A DNA stretch of 64,000 bases, from assembly GCA_019416455.1 (NCBI GenBank), contig DXXG01000010.1, positions 89,533 through 153,532 of the forward strand. Reading direction: 5' to 3'. A program made the position numbers and the translations under genes. Below are positions 9,032 to 17,381 of this stretch, piece by piece. Origin of the DNA: Clostridiales bacterium. Lineage in GTDB: Bacteria > Bacillota > Clostridia > Oscillospirales > Acutalibacteraceae. The notes beneath the pieces are model-generated. The model worked only from the letters and a program-made list of their open reading frames with translations, ran no database searches and was not told the origin of the DNA. Every line of letters starts with the position of its first letter. Position 1 is the stretch's first letter.

Positions 9032-9065
9032 AGCCTGACCATCCTTTTTCCATCTATCTTTGATA

Positions 9066-9094
9066 ATGGTAAACGAACTGGCCCCTTCTGTCAA
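9066..9094 (-). promoter_or_regulatory. Sigma-A promoter of the ThrE-rluA-csaB operon
   Basis: Read on the minus strand: TTGACA, a 17-base spacer, then TACCAT. It lies 35 bases before the start at 9031 and diverges from the promoter of the surface-protein gene. Confidence 0.7.
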
Positions 9095-9177
9095 CTGTCC
9101 GCCCGAGAAAAACAGGAAAAACAAAAGGATGCGCAAAGAAAAATGGAAGAAAATGGAAAAAGTTTTGGGGGTTGTGG

Positions 9178-9183
9178 TATAAT
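9178..9183 (+). promoter_or_regulatory. Extended -10 promoter of the cohesin-like surface protein
   Basis: TATAAT preceded by TGG makes a TGn extended -10 element. No good -35 is visible. It sits 42 bases before the GTG start, with a long G-run ribosome site between. Confidence 0.65.
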
Positions 9184-9224
9184 AATTTTATAGTCAGAAA
9201 GTGTTTTTGAGGGGGGGAGAGCCT

Positions 9225-10940
9225 GTGAAAGGATGGAAGGCGGCGTTATGTGTGGCCTGCTGGACAGTGCTGCTGTCCATTTGGGGCTTTGCCGCCCAGG
9301 CTGCCGGGTTCTCACCCAGCCTTTCCGTAGAAGAAGGGGAACCGGGAGACCTGGTGGAAGTGACGATCCCCTACGACGGCTCTTGGGGAGAGATCGCCGC
9401 CTTTCGGGTGGATGTGGAATTCGACTCTCAGGTGTTCCAGTTTGTCCGCTTCCAAAGCAGCGAGGCGGTGGCTCAAGGAACGGTCACTACGTTGGAGAGC
9501 AGCGGCAAAGTAGCGAGCGTGTACACGGCTCCGGGAGACGGTCCTTACATGACCGCAGGAGAGTCGGTTACTCTGCGTTTCCGGGTGATGGAGGATGCCC
9601 CGGCGGGATCTACTTTTCTCTATGTGTCTCTTTACGAGATCGCGACGCCGGAACCTCAGCCTGTTTTAGAAAACGTAGATGTTTCCCTCACATTCCAAGT
9701 ACCGGAGCCTCCCAGCAATGATGCCAGACTTTTGTCGCTGGTGCCGGATCACGGAACGCTGGCCCCTGACTTTGATCCAGACTGTTTTGCCTATAAGGTG
9801 ACGGTCCCATACGAAGTGGAGACCATGGTTTTCACTGCCGAACCGGCAGCGGGAGCTCTTTCAAGGGTGAACCGAAAGAACTTAGGCCCCGGAGGCAGTG
9901 ATACGGTATTTACCATCACAGTTACAGCGGAAGACGGCGAGACGAAAAACATATATCAAGTGACCGTCCACCGTGAGGAGAAAGAGGAACCTCTTCTCAG
10001 CGATGACGCAAGGCTTTTGTCCCTGACGCCGGAAACGGGCACTCTGAGTCCCGCGTTCTCACCGGACCGGCTTTCCTATACGCTCACAGTCCCCTTTTCA
10101 GTGACCACCATGTCTTTTGCCGCGGAACCAGTGGAAGGGGCAACCTACCGAGTAAACCGGAAAAACCTGGGAGCGGGCGGCAGCGATACCTTGTTCACCA
10201 TTACAGTCACAGCGGAGGACGGAGAGACCAAGACCGTCTACGAAGTCACGGTGCACCGTCAGGAGAAAGAGGAAGGAGAGGACCCTGTCCTCAGCAGTGA
10301 CGCTAGGCTCCTGTCTTTGACGCCGTCCTCAGGTACGCTGACTCCTGCTTTTTCCCCGGATCAGCTCTCCTACACGGTCACGGTACCTTTTTCGGTGACT
10401 TCCATGAGCTTCTCTGCGGAAACGGCCGAAGGAGCCTCTTACCGGGTCAATCGGAAGAACCTGGGAGCCGGAGGAAGTGAAACGCTTTTTACCATCACTG
10501 TCACAGCCGCTGATGAAAAGACCAAGACGGTGTATGAGGTGACTGTCTATCGCCAGGAGGAGAGTTCTTCCGGAAACTCGTCTTCCGGGCCGTCCGGTTC
10601 CTCAAAACCATCCTCATCGGATCCTTCCAGTGGGAACAATGTGTCTCAGACCGAACCGGGCAACGGAACTTCCCAATCCCCTGAGCACGACACCACCGCT
10701 GTGGTGGGTACAGTGAATGGGTCGGGGACAGGTGGGGAAGGCGGAAGCGGAGGGAATTCCTTCAACGGTCTGTTGTTCCAAAATGGAGATCATTCTCTCG
10801 TGCCTGGGATGATGGCCTTGCTTTGCTTTGTTCTGTTTTGTTTCCTGTCGGAGCCTTTGGCAAAGGAATTGGCCAGACGGTTCCCCGCAAAGGAAAAGAA
10901 AGATCCTTCTCCCAAGGATGATCCGCCCACCTCAAACTAA
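9225..10940 (+). CDS. Secreted, membrane-anchored protein with cohesin-like domain and three cadherin-like beta-sandwich repeats
   Basis: 571 residues. Residues 1-27 form a signal peptide ending near AAQA. Residues about 30-160 look like a cohesin-type beta sandwich (VEEGEPGDLVEVTIPYDG, FRVDVEFDS, ALRFRVM-like segments). Three repeats of about 90 residues follow, each starting DARLLSL and carrying YRVNRKNLGAGGSD and FTITVTAEDGETK; this is the cadherin-like/PF12733 pattern. A Ser/Gly-rich linker, one membrane helix (about 530-550) and a basic tail end it, so the chain is probably displayed outside the membrane. No LPXTG or dockerin is seen. GTG start follows GGGGGGGAGA. Ligand unknown; it stands alone with its own terminator. 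Confidence 0.8.
   Translation: MKGWKAALCVACWTVLLSIWGFAAQAAGFSPSLSVEEGEPGDLVEVTIPYDGSWGEIAAFRVDVEFDSQVFQFVRFQSSEAVAQGTVTTLESSGKVASVYTAPGDGPYMTAGESVTLRFRVMEDAPAGSTFLYVSLYEIATPEPQPVLENVDVSLTFQVPEPPSNDARLLSLVPDHGTLAPDFDPDCFAYKVTVPYEVETMVFTAEPAAGALSRVNRKNLGPGGSDTVFTITVTAEDGETKNIYQVTVHREEKEEPLLSDDARLLSLTPETGTLSPAFSPDRLSYTLTVPFSVTTMSFAAEPVEGATYRVNRKNLGAGGSDTLFTITVTAEDGETKTVYEVTVHRQEKEEGEDPVLSSDARLLSLTPSSGTLTPAFSPDQLSYTVTVPFSVTSMSFSAETAEGASYRVNRKNLGAGGSETLFTITVTAADEKTKTVYEVTVYRQEESSSGNSSSGPSGSSKPSSSDPSSGNNVSQTEPGNGTSQSPEHDTTAVVGTVNGSGTGGEGGSGGNSFNGLLFQNGDHSLVPGMMALLCFVLFCFLSEPLAKELARRFPAKEKKDPSPKDDPPTSN
9713..10552 (+). repeat. Three tandem in-frame repeats of about 270-290 bases
   Basis: Units start near 9713, 9999 and 10293, each encoding a beta-sandwich domain that opens with DARLLSL. 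The second and third protein units are nearly identical; the first is more diverged. Confidence 0.8.
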
Positions 10941-10942
10941 AT

Positions 10943-10983
10943 GAAAAGACCTTTCTCCCGATCAAGGAGGAAGGTCTTTTTTG
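10943..10983. terminator. Bidirectional rho-independent terminator
   Basis: Arms AAAAGACCTT-TCTCC and GGAGG-AAGGTCTTTT with a T run to the right and A run to the left. It lies between the surface-protein gene and the convergent dnaI. Confidence 0.85.
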
Positions 10984-11976
10984 TTAAGTGCCTTGTTTGA
11001 CTTGAGCCCGGCGCAGCCGCTGCTGGACCCGCACGTCTTTCCCCAGAAATTCCAGCTTTCCGTAGTATCCCGTTACCCGGGAAGCGAACCGCTGGGAATA
11101 CCGGTCCTGAAGTTCTTTCAGAGAAAGGTTAGTGCTGATGATGGTGGGCTTGTTGGTGAGCATTCTGGTGTTGACGATATTGTACAGCGCTGCGTTTACA
11201 TAAGTGGAGGGGAATTCTGTGCCTAAGTCATCCAGAATGAGCAAGTCGCATTCCATCAGCTGGGCGTTGGTATCCTCCTCCTGGGGCGTGTCCCGGTCGA
11301 ACCGTTCCCGCTCCAAGGCCACGGCGAAGGTCTGCGCGGAGCCGTAGATCACCCCAAAGCCCTTTTCAATAGCTTTTCCAGCAATGGCCAGGGAAAGGTG
11401 GGTCTTGCCCAAGCCTGTGCCGCCTTTGAACAGCAGGCTGGGAGAGTCCGCGCGGAACTTTTCTCCGTAGCTTTGGCAGGCGCGGAATACCTTTTCCATT
11501 TGACGGTAGATCTTTTCGTCCTCTTTGTAGTAGTCCAGAGAGAAGCTCTCGAAGGTGCAGTTTTCCAGAGGCACGCTCATGCTCAGTTTGTCATAAGCAA
11601 GACGCCGTTGGAGATTTTTCAAGCAGGAACACATCCGCCCGTCCACAAAACCAGTGTCACGGCAAAGCTTGCATTGATACTGGGGGTTTACGTCCGCTTC
11701 GGTGAAGTGGTTTTCCTCCAGCAGCCGGCTGTATTCCGCCTTGAGGGCAAGGCCGCGGTCCTTCATCCGCATGATCTCCGCCCGGGCGTCGCCGCCGGAC
11801 AGCACTGCCTTGGCGGCTCCTGCGGCGTTTTGGGCCATCTGTTCCCGGATCTCCTTAGCCCGGGGACACAGGGTGTAAAAACGCTCCCGAGCTTGATCCG
11901 CCTTTTCCTCTGCTTGGCGTTTGCGCATTTCCAGTTCCTGCAAAGCGGCCTGATAAGTTTTGTTTCCGTATCCCAT
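10984..11976 (-). CDS. dnaI: Primosomal helicase loader DnaI (DnaC-like AAA+ ATPase)
   Basis: Loads the replicative helicase during initiation and restart. 330 residues: a basic, coiled-coil-like N terminus, a Cys cluster CKLCRDTGFVDGRMCSCLK (about 101-119) that probably binds zinc, then an AAA+ domain with Walker A GGTGLGKTH (about 187) and Walker B LLILDDLGTEF. The end GKDVRVQQRLRRAQ follows the family. It starts three bases after dnaD, with GGAGGAG upstream, the standard dnaD/dnaB-dnaI pairing of Firmicutes. Confidence 0.9.
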   Translation of the reverse strand: MGYGNKTYQAALQELEMRKRQAEEKADQARERFYTLCPRAKEIREQMAQNAAGAAKAVLSGGDARAEIMRMKDRGLALKAEYSRLLEENHFTEADVNPQYQCKLCRDTGFVDGRMCSCLKNLQRRLAYDKLSMSVPLENCTFESFSLDYYKEDEKIYRQMEKVFRACQSYGEKFRADSPSLLFKGGTGLGKTHLSLAIAGKAIEKGFGVIYGSAQTFAVALERERFDRDTPQEEDTNAQLMECDLLILDDLGTEFPSTYVNAALYNIVNTRMLTNKPTIISTNLSLKELQDRYSQRFASRVTGYYGKLEFLGKDVRVQQRLRRAQVKQGT

Positions 11977-11979
11977 GGA

Positions 11980-12963
11980 TCACAGCTCCTCCGGCAGATC
12001 GAAAAAGCTCATCTTTTCCAGCTCTTCGATATCGTAAGTTCTTGTGTTCTCCCGATCTTCCTTCTTCTTGGCGTCCAGAATTTCCAGTTCCTGGAGGTTC
12101 CGCACGCCGTTCTTGTGCCAGCCGTCCAGGATCTTGTCAATGTAGTTGATATTGAATTTACCCGTGTTGTCTACGCACCGTTCATAAGCGGCGGAAAGCA
12201 TCTCAACAGTGAATTTCCACTCCCATACCCAGCGGAACGCGGCGTCTTCCTCTTTTTTGGAGGGAGAACGGCGGGGGAGTCCTGCGGCAGACTGCACTTT
12301 TGCCCAGGCTTGGCGCCGCTGGTCCAAGTCTTGCAGTTTGCTTTCGGCAGCTTCTAGGGTGAAGATCCCGCTCTGGGCCCAGTCCCTGGCCACGGAATCA
12401 ATGTAGGAGGTGCCGGTCTTTCCCACCTCTTTGGCGTAGTGGATGAGCATTACCACCACTTCCACCGGCAGGCCGTAGTCATCGCAGATAGTGAGGAGCG
12501 TGGAGGCCATAGCAGGGGAGATGGTCTTGCCGAAGGTGGTCTCCGCCTCCTGCATGAGAAAGCGGATCTCTGGGGATTCTCCCATCCGGGCGGTGAGATG
12601 CTGGGTGTCCGGTTTAAGCAGACGTTTTTTGGGGGGCAGCTTGTCCGGCTCCTTCTGAGGGACAGCTGCCGGAACGGGAGCGGGACGGGGGGCTTCCTGG
12701 ACTGGGGCGGGGGAGAACTCTCCGCTTTTTCCCGCCAGCAGTCCTTCCTGGACCCAATACTCCAACCCGTCCAAAACGCTGTCCTGATCCAGTCCCAGCT
12801 CTTCAGCCAGTAACTCCGGGGAAACAGATTCTCCGCCGTGGCGCAGCATCCACAACAGCACCTGAAGTTGTTCTTTTCCCGCAAATTTCAAATATCGATC
12901 CACCAGGGCGGTGGGCACTGCGAATACGCTGTTCCACAGCCCCATCTGTAAGGTATATTCCAT
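11980..12963 (-). CDS. dnaD: DnaD-domain replication initiation/restart protein
   Basis: 327 residues with an N-terminal winged-helix-like DnaD region (residues 1-80), a Pro-rich linker (about 95-120), and two DnaB/DnaD-like (DDBH2) segments, the second with FKFNINYIDKIL-type sequence and the conserved YID...W...G pattern (NYIDKILDGWHKNG). The start at 12963 has GGGAGAG upstream; another ATG 24 bases earlier has none. Neighbouring dnaI supports a primosomal role. Confidence 0.88.
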   Translation of the reverse strand: MEYTLQMGLWNSVFAVPTALVDRYLKFAGKEQLQVLLWMLRHGGESVSPELLAEELGLDQDSVLDGLEYWVQEGLLAGKSGEFSPAPVQEAPRPAPVPAAVPQKEPDKLPPKKRLLKPDTQHLTARMGESPEIRFLMQEAETTFGKTISPAMASTLLTICDDYGLPVEVVVMLIHYAKEVGKTGTSYIDSVARDWAQSGIFTLEAAESKLQDLDQRRQAWAKVQSAAGLPRRSPSKKEEDAAFRWVWEWKFTVEMLSAAYERCVDNTGKFNINYIDKILDGWHKNGVRNLQELEILDAKKKEDRENTRTYDIEELEKMSFFDLPEEL

Positions 12964-13011
12964 GTCGATTTTCTCTCCCACAAACATTCATACAGTAAAA
13001 AAACTGCGACT

Positions 13012-13017
13012 ATTATA
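13012..13017 (-). promoter_or_regulatory. Extended -10 promoter of dnaD-dnaI
   Basis: On the minus strand TGCTATAAT forms a perfect -10 with a TGn extension, 49 bases before the dnaD start. No well-spaced -35 is seen. Confidence 0.6.
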
Positions 13018-13053
13018 GCACAGAATCCGCCGGGAAAAAAGCGCAAATTCATC

Positions 13054-13082
13054 TTGACTCCCATCTTGTTTTCCTGTATAAT
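13054..13082 (+). promoter_or_regulatory. Sigma-A promoter of tRNA-Thr
   Basis: TTGACT, 17-base spacer, TATAAT, about 46 bases before the tRNA. Strong consensus match, as expected for a stable RNA gene. Confidence 0.85.
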
Positions 13083-13128
13083 AATTGAGCGTTATGATCG
13101 CCTGTCAAAACAGAGTGGATCATAAGAC

Positions 13129-13204
13129 GCTGGAGTGGCTCAGTCGGTAGAGCAGCTGATTCGTAATCAGCAGGTCGTCGGTTCAAGTCCGATCTCCAGC
13201 TCCA
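13129..13204 (+). tRNA. tRNA-Thr (anticodon CGT), CCA encoded
   Basis: A 76-base cloverleaf. The acceptor arms GCTGGAG and CTCCAGC pair perfectly over seven bases. The anticodon stem GCTGA/TCAGC closes the loop TTCGTAA, giving anticodon CGT, which reads ACG (Thr). The T arm has GTTCAAGTC, and CCA is encoded at 13202-13204. Confidence 0.95.
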
Positions 13205-13208
13205 ACGC

Positions 13209-13243
13209 AAAAAGGCTGTCGCAAAGTGCGACAGCCTTTTTTT
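13209..13243 (+). terminator. Terminator of tRNA-Thr
   Basis: Stem AAAGGCTGTCGCA / TGCGACAGCCTTT with a three-base loop and a T7 tail, immediately after the tRNA. Confidence 0.9.
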
Positions 13244-13331
13244 GTTCTCAGGACATCTTCCTGCCTATGGGTCACGGCCCTCGGGAGAGACTTTATGCAA
13301 GACTTCTTAGGTCGGTTTTCCCAACAGCTTT

Positions 13332-14354
13332 TTATTCCGTGAAATTAAGATCGATATTGCCCATTCCGGTGGTGACTTCCAAACGGTTAGGCCCCTCGCT
13401 GATCTGGTCTTTTAGATTGGAATTCCCCATGTCGGTGCTCACCAGGATCTGATAATCCTGTTGTTTTCCCTTAAGTGTGCCCGAAACATTTCCCATATCA
13501 GTAGAGAGGGTGATCTGTGGGCTTTGCAGATTCGTTAAAGTGATATCTCCCATACTTGTGGAGCAGTTGGCGGTGGTCTCAGCCGTTACTTTGGAAAGGG
13601 AGCAGACCCCCATATCATTTGATACAGAGAGTGCGGAAAAGTGGCTGTCCTTCATAACAACATCGCCAGAACTATTGGTGACATTTCCTTCTTGAAATTC
13701 ACAGTCCTTCACAGTGGAGGTGCCCATACTGCTTTCCACTGTCAGCTGTCCTCCCGAGCAATTTTCCACAAGAGATTGCCCCATGGAGGAATAGATCTCC
13801 AGGCTTTCAGAAGCGGTGATATTTTTTGCGTCCACATTGCCGTTGGAAGCGTATACGGTCACTTCGCCGGCATCCAGTTGGGAGAGCTCCACCTGACCCA
13901 TGTCATTCTCCACGTAGACGCTTTCCAGCAGAGTATCGGGCAGGGAAATGGTCACGTCATAATTCCCGTTTCCCCATAGTTTTACCAGCTGGTACCATTT
14001 CCAACCGCCTTTGCCGTTTCCCGGTAAAAAGGAGTCCGTAAGGCTTACCACCAGCGTGCCTTGTTCCATGGTGATTTGATAAGCGTTGGTGGCGGCATCC
14101 ACTTGGGGACCCTCCAGCCTCTCTTGATCTCCTACGATGGTCACGTTCCCAAGGGAGGTGTGGACTTCCACCTTTTTAGGGATTTCTGTGTAGCAGGTGG
14201 TATCCTGTTGCACCATTCCGTCCCGGGGATAGGTGAAGGCGGACAGGTTGAATCCCATGGCGGCGAACCCCACCCCTGACAGGAGGACGCCAGCTCCTGT
14301 CAAGATACATCCAATGATGGCAATAAGTTTGAGAGCTCTTTTGCGCTGGTTCAT
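13332..14354 (-). CDS. DUF4097-family beta-strand repeat protein, membrane-anchored
   Basis: 340 residues. A basic start (MNQRKR) is followed by one membrane helix (about 10-30), so most of the chain is outside. The remainder is a run of short beta-strand repeats of the DUF4097 kind, with recurring ..SMGQ, SSMGTSTV, NDMGVC, TDMGNV turns every 15-20 residues, which suggests a right-handed beta solenoid. It overlaps the DUF1700 gene by four bases (ATGA), with GGGAGGG upstream. DUF4097 proteins commonly sit behind PadR-DUF1700 and are linked to envelope stress; the function is not known. Confidence 0.85.
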   Translation of the reverse strand: MNQRKRALKLIAIIGCILTGAGVLLSGVGFAAMGFNLSAFTYPRDGMVQQDTTCYTEIPKKVEVHTSLGNVTIVGDQERLEGPQVDAATNAYQITMEQGTLVVSLTDSFLPGNGKGGWKWYQLVKLWGNGNYDVTISLPDTLLESVYVENDMGQVELSQLDAGEVTVYASNGNVDAKNITASESLEIYSSMGQSLVENCSGGQLTVESSMGTSTVKDCEFQEGNVTNSSGDVVMKDSHFSALSVSNDMGVCSLSKVTAETTANCSTSMGDITLTNLQSPQITLSTDMGNVSGTLKGKQQDYQILVSTDMGNSNLKDQISEGPNRLEVTTGMGNIDLNFTE

Positions 14355-14956
14355 GCTATGACCCTCCCTTTTCTGGAAATGCTGCGGCGGAAGCGCCGCC
14401 ACAATTCTCGGCCTGCCTTAACAGTGGCTTTTCCGGTGAAGTAAAATCCCAATGCGCACAGGACGCTGAGCCCAAGCAGGGTAATGGAGAGCCCCAGTTG
14501 GAACAGCCCGGCAGGAAGCCCACCGGCCATGAGACCCACATCCAGGACAAGAAAGGGAAGGCCCACCGCGCCCAGGATAGCGGCCAACAGGAAGCCGATA
14601 GCCAGTGCGCCCAGTACGATTACGGGGATGAACAGGCAGATGTACACGCACAGCAGGATCACTATTCCGGAGATCAACAGGGTGCCCCACAGAGGGAAAC
14701 CGAGAATCAACAGCACAATGAGCCACACTTTTCGTCCCGTGTTTTTGGTTTCCTGTTCCTCGGTTTCTTCTCCCAGAATCTCCCGAGCGATTTGTTCCGG
14801 ATCTCCAAGGCTGGCAACGGCTTCTTCCTCTCCTTGGCCGTCCTCCATCCTGTCATCGATGAGCTCGTCGTAGTAACTCAAGGTCCGGTAGCGTTCCTCT
14901 CTAGGCAGCTGGTGCAGGGCTGCTGCCAGTTCATTTAGAAAGATCTGTTTTGTCAT
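14351..14956 (-). CDS. DUF1700-domain membrane protein (HAAS-type)
   Basis: 201 residues. The N-terminal 65 form the HAAS/DUF1700 signalling motif: LNELAAALHQLPREER, YYDELIDDRMEDG, EEEAVASLGDPEQIAREIL. Four or five membrane helices follow. It overlaps PadR upstream and DUF4097 downstream by four bases each. In such operons the HAAS protein is thought to couple the PadR regulator to a membrane partner; that is inference from context. Confidence 0.87.
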   Translation of the reverse strand: MTKQIFLNELAAALHQLPREERYRTLSYYDELIDDRMEDGQGEEEAVASLGDPEQIAREILGEETEEQETKNTGRKVWLIVLLILGFPLWGTLLISGIVILLCVYICLFIPVIVLGALAIGFLLAAILGAVGLPFLVLDVGLMAGGLPAGLFQLGLSITLLGLSVLCALGFYFTGKATVKAGRELWRRFRRSISRKGRVIA

Positions 14957-15303
14957 GGTGTTTCATCCTTTCTCCCCGTTTCAGAAATTTCCCCTGTCTC
15001 TTGGGCAGCGATATAATGATAGGCGCGCATCACGTCCTGCCACTCCACGAGAAAATCCCGGATACGCTGCTGTCCTGCCGGAGTGAGCCGGTAGTATTTA
15101 CGCAGGCGGCTGTTGTGTTCCATAGAATAGGTGGTCACGAAACCTGCCGCTTCCAGGCGTTTGAGGATGGGGTATAAGGTGGATTCCGAGATCTCCACGA
15201 TGGGAGACACATCCTTGATGATCTGGTAGCCGTAGGAATCTTGGGAGCGCAGCGCTGTAAGCACGCACACTTCCAGCAGTCCTTTTTTCAGTTGGGCGTC
15301 CAT
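14953..15303 (-). CDS. PadR-family transcriptional regulator
   Basis: 116 residues with the PadR winged helix: LKKGLLEVCVLTALRS, DSYGYQI, ISESTLYPILKRLEAAGFV and KYYRLTPAG. A short C-terminal helix follows for dimerisation. The start at 15303 has AAAGGAG at eight bases; two ATGs further upstream overlap the promoter. It heads the PadR-DUF1700-DUF4097 operon and probably represses it through the palindrome at 15332-15354. Confidence 0.9.
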   Translation of the reverse strand: MDAQLKKGLLEVCVLTALRSQDSYGYQIIKDVSPIVEISESTLYPILKRLEAAGFVTTYSMEHNSRLRKYYRLTPAGQQRIRDFLVEWQDVMRAYHYIAAQETGEISETGRKDETP

Positions 15304-15331
15304 TCCATCGCTCCTTTCCTCTGTCATCACT

Positions 15332-15354
15332 TATACTATACATCGCATAGTATA
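15332..15354. promoter_or_regulatory. Candidate PadR operator overlapping the operon promoter
   Basis: Perfect 8-base inverted repeat TATACTAT / ATAGTATA with a 7-base spacer, 29 bases before the PadR start. The arms themselves contain -10-like hexamers on the minus strand, so binding would block RNA polymerase. Auto-repression is inferred. Confidence 0.6.
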
Positions 15355-15508
15355 ATGCGTCAAGGGGTATTTCTTTCAAGTTTCTTTCGCCTTTCTGACA
15401 AGAAAAGGAAAGGTGTCCTGACCAGTTTGGGGCGGATAATTTGTCTTGTGGTTCCTATCAAGGCTGGGTATAATGAGAGCACATCCAAAATAGGGAGGAG
15501 AGATCGCT

Positions 15509-16219
15509 ATGTTTCAAGACAAAGTCGCAGTGATCACAGGAGGTGCTCATGGCATCGGTAAAGCCATTGCGGAGCAGTTCCGGGAAGCCGGCGCTCACGT
15601 GTGTGTCATCGATGTTCAGGACAACCACTATTATGTGGGGGATATCGGGGAGAAAAAAGTCCTGGAATCCTTCGCGGAGAAGGTCATCCAGGACTATGGC
15701 AGAGTGGACTATCTCATCAATAACGCGCCACCTATGATGAAAGGCATCGACACTTGTTCCTATGAGGAGTTTGACTATGCTCTGCGGGTAGGCGTGACAG
15801 CGGCTTTTTACCTCACTAAGCTGCTGGCGCCCTATTTTGCGCCGGGAGCATCGGTGGTGAATATTTCCTCTTCCAGGGACAGAATGAGCCAGCCTCAGAC
15901 GGAAAGCTACACCGCGGCTAAGGGCGGCATTTCCGCTTTGACTCACGCTCTGGCAGTGAGCCTGTCCGGAAAGGCCAGAGTCAATTCCATCTCTCCCGGG
16001 TGGATCGACACAGACTACACCGTATACCAGGGCCCCGACGCTTTTCAACAGCCTGCGGGTCGGGTGGGGAATCCTTTGGACATCGCCCATATGGTGTTGT
16101 TCCTCTGTTCGGAGAAAGCCGGATTCATCACAGGTGAAAATATCTGCATCGACGGAGGCATGACCCGCCAAATGATCTACCACAACGATTTTGGCTGGAC
16201 CTTGGAGGAATCCCGTTAA
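15509..16219 (+). CDS. Short-chain dehydrogenase/reductase
   Basis: 236 residues, classical SDR size. The cofactor site is TGGAHGIGKAI (about 11-21) with D37 in CVIDVQ, which favours NAD(H). LINNAPP replaces the usual NNAG. The catalytic Ser lies in VVNISSSRD and the YxxxK motif is YTAAKGG (about 132). RVNSISPGWIDT and the C-terminal ENICIDGGMTRQM are typical. It stands alone behind a GGGAGGAG ribosome site. The substrate cannot be told. Confidence 0.87.
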   Translation: MFQDKVAVITGGAHGIGKAIAEQFREAGAHVCVIDVQDNHYYVGDIGEKKVLESFAEKVIQDYGRVDYLINNAPPMMKGIDTCSYEEFDYALRVGVTAAFYLTKLLAPYFAPGASVVNISSSRDRMSQPQTESYTAAKGGISALTHALAVSLSGKARVNSISPGWIDTDYTVYQGPDAFQQPAGRVGNPLDIAHMVLFLCSEKAGFITGENICIDGGMTRQMIYHNDFGWTLEESR

Positions 16220-16267
16220 ACAGTTTGTGACCTGCAATATATGTTGAGGTTTTGCAGAAGCTTGGGA

Positions 16268-16591
16268 TCAGCTGCGCCATTCCACAACTTCCTCCAAACT
16301 TTTTCGAGGCCGCGCCGAAGGGGATTCCCCGGGGTACCCCAAGGCGATGGCAGCCACTAACTGACCGTCTGTCCCCAGCCATTGGCATAGCTCGTCGTAG
16401 GCGAAATAAATGTCACAGATCCACAGGCTTCCGATCCCTTTTCCTGTGGCGGCCAGCAGGATGTTTTCCATAGAAGCGCTGATGGACTGAATCTGGGTGA
16501 TCTCGGCCAGGTGTTCTTCCGGAGTGAGGGGGCCGAGGACGTTTTTTCCGTAAGGGTTCACCGCGAGGAGGATCACCGGCGCTGTTTCCAT
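16268..16591 (-). pseudogene. Nitroreductase-family protein lacking its N-terminal third
   Basis: 107 residues that match only the middle and end of an NAD(P)H/FMN nitroreductase: ETAPVILLAVN, SISASMENILLAATGKGIGSLWI, and VAAIALGYPGESP. The usual first 60-70 residues, with the Arg residues that hold the FMN phosphate, are absent and no remnant is seen upstream in any frame. Yet the ATG at 16591 has a good AAAGGAG site and a TATACT -10 upstream, so a short product could be made. It is either a decayed gene or a re-started fragment. Confidence 0.6.
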
Positions 16592-16790
16592 GGTTGAATC
16601 GCTCCTTTTCTTGGCGTGTTTACCTGTCCAGTATACCACAGGGGAGTCGGGTTTTAAACGGGAGTCCTGTTTATATTTGGAGAAGTTAGGAGCACATGGA
16701 TTGAGTGTGATGCCAGGCGGACTTGAAGTGCTGAAATTTGTATGGACAATTTCTACAAAACAGAGGCGCAAAACTTTTAAAAGCGGCGGG

Positions 16791-16883
16791 TTGTGCTTTC
16801 GTTGCAGCATGCTATAATAAAGGAAAATTTACAGCGTGAAGCGCGCTGCCTGAAAACTGCTCACCGAAGGTGAGAGTAGTATT
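16791..16883 (+). promoter_or_regulatory. Promoter and hairpin-rich leader of the VOC gene
   Basis: TTGTGC, 16-base spacer, TATAAT (16813-16818). The predicted leader holds two small hairpins, CAGCG...CGCTG and CTCACC-GAA-GGTGAG, before the ribosome site. No known riboswitch class was recognised. Confidence 0.45.
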
Positions 16884-16902
16884 GGAGAGGAGTGACACAG
16901 GA

Positions 16903-17370
16903 ATGAAAGGAAATCCTGTATTCGGAACTGAAAAATGCACGCAGTTAGGCATTTTGGTCCACGACATTGAAAAGAGCTCGAAGGAATACGCCGCCCTGTT
17001 GGGTGTGCCGGTACCGCCAGTGCAGATGACCGGCGCGTATGAGGACGCCCACACCCAGTACTTGGGCCAGCCCACCAAGGCCCGCTGCAAGCAGGCTTTC
17101 TTCTATTATGGTGACCTGGAAGTGGAACTGATCGAGCCCGACCATGAACCCAGTGTCTGGCGTCAGGCTTTGGAAGAAAAGGGCGAAGGCCTTCACCATG
17201 TGGCGTTTCACATCACTGACATGGAGGAGAAGATCCGCCTGGGCGAGGAGATGGGTATGAAGCTGCTCCAGCGGGGCAGATGGAACACCGGCCACTATGC
17301 TTATTTGGATGCCACCGATTCCCTTCACGTGATCGTTGAGCTGCTGGAAAACGGCCAGTTCGAGATCTGA
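16903..17370 (+). CDS. VOC-superfamily (glyoxalase/methylmalonyl-CoA epimerase-like) protein
   Basis: 155 residues with two beta-alpha-beta-beta-beta modules. The first metal ligand region is TQLGILVHDIEKSSKEYA and the second is EGLHHVAFHITDMEEKI, with LEVELIEP and YLDATDSLHVIVELLE supplying the paired Glu strands, as in methylmalonyl-CoA epimerase and related VOC enzymes. The ATG at 16903 follows GGAGAGG; an in-frame GTG upstream lies inside a hairpin. It is 11 nt before the pentapeptide-repeat gene. Substrate uncertain. Confidence 0.8.
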   Translation: MKGNPVFGTEKCTQLGILVHDIEKSSKEYAALLGVPVPPVQMTGAYEDAHTQYLGQPTKARCKQAFFYYGDLEVELIEPDHEPSVWRQALEEKGEGLHHVAFHITDMEEKIRLGEEMGMKLLQRGRWNTGHYAYLDATDSLHVIVELLENGQFEI

Positions 17371-17381
17371 GGGAGAACTCT

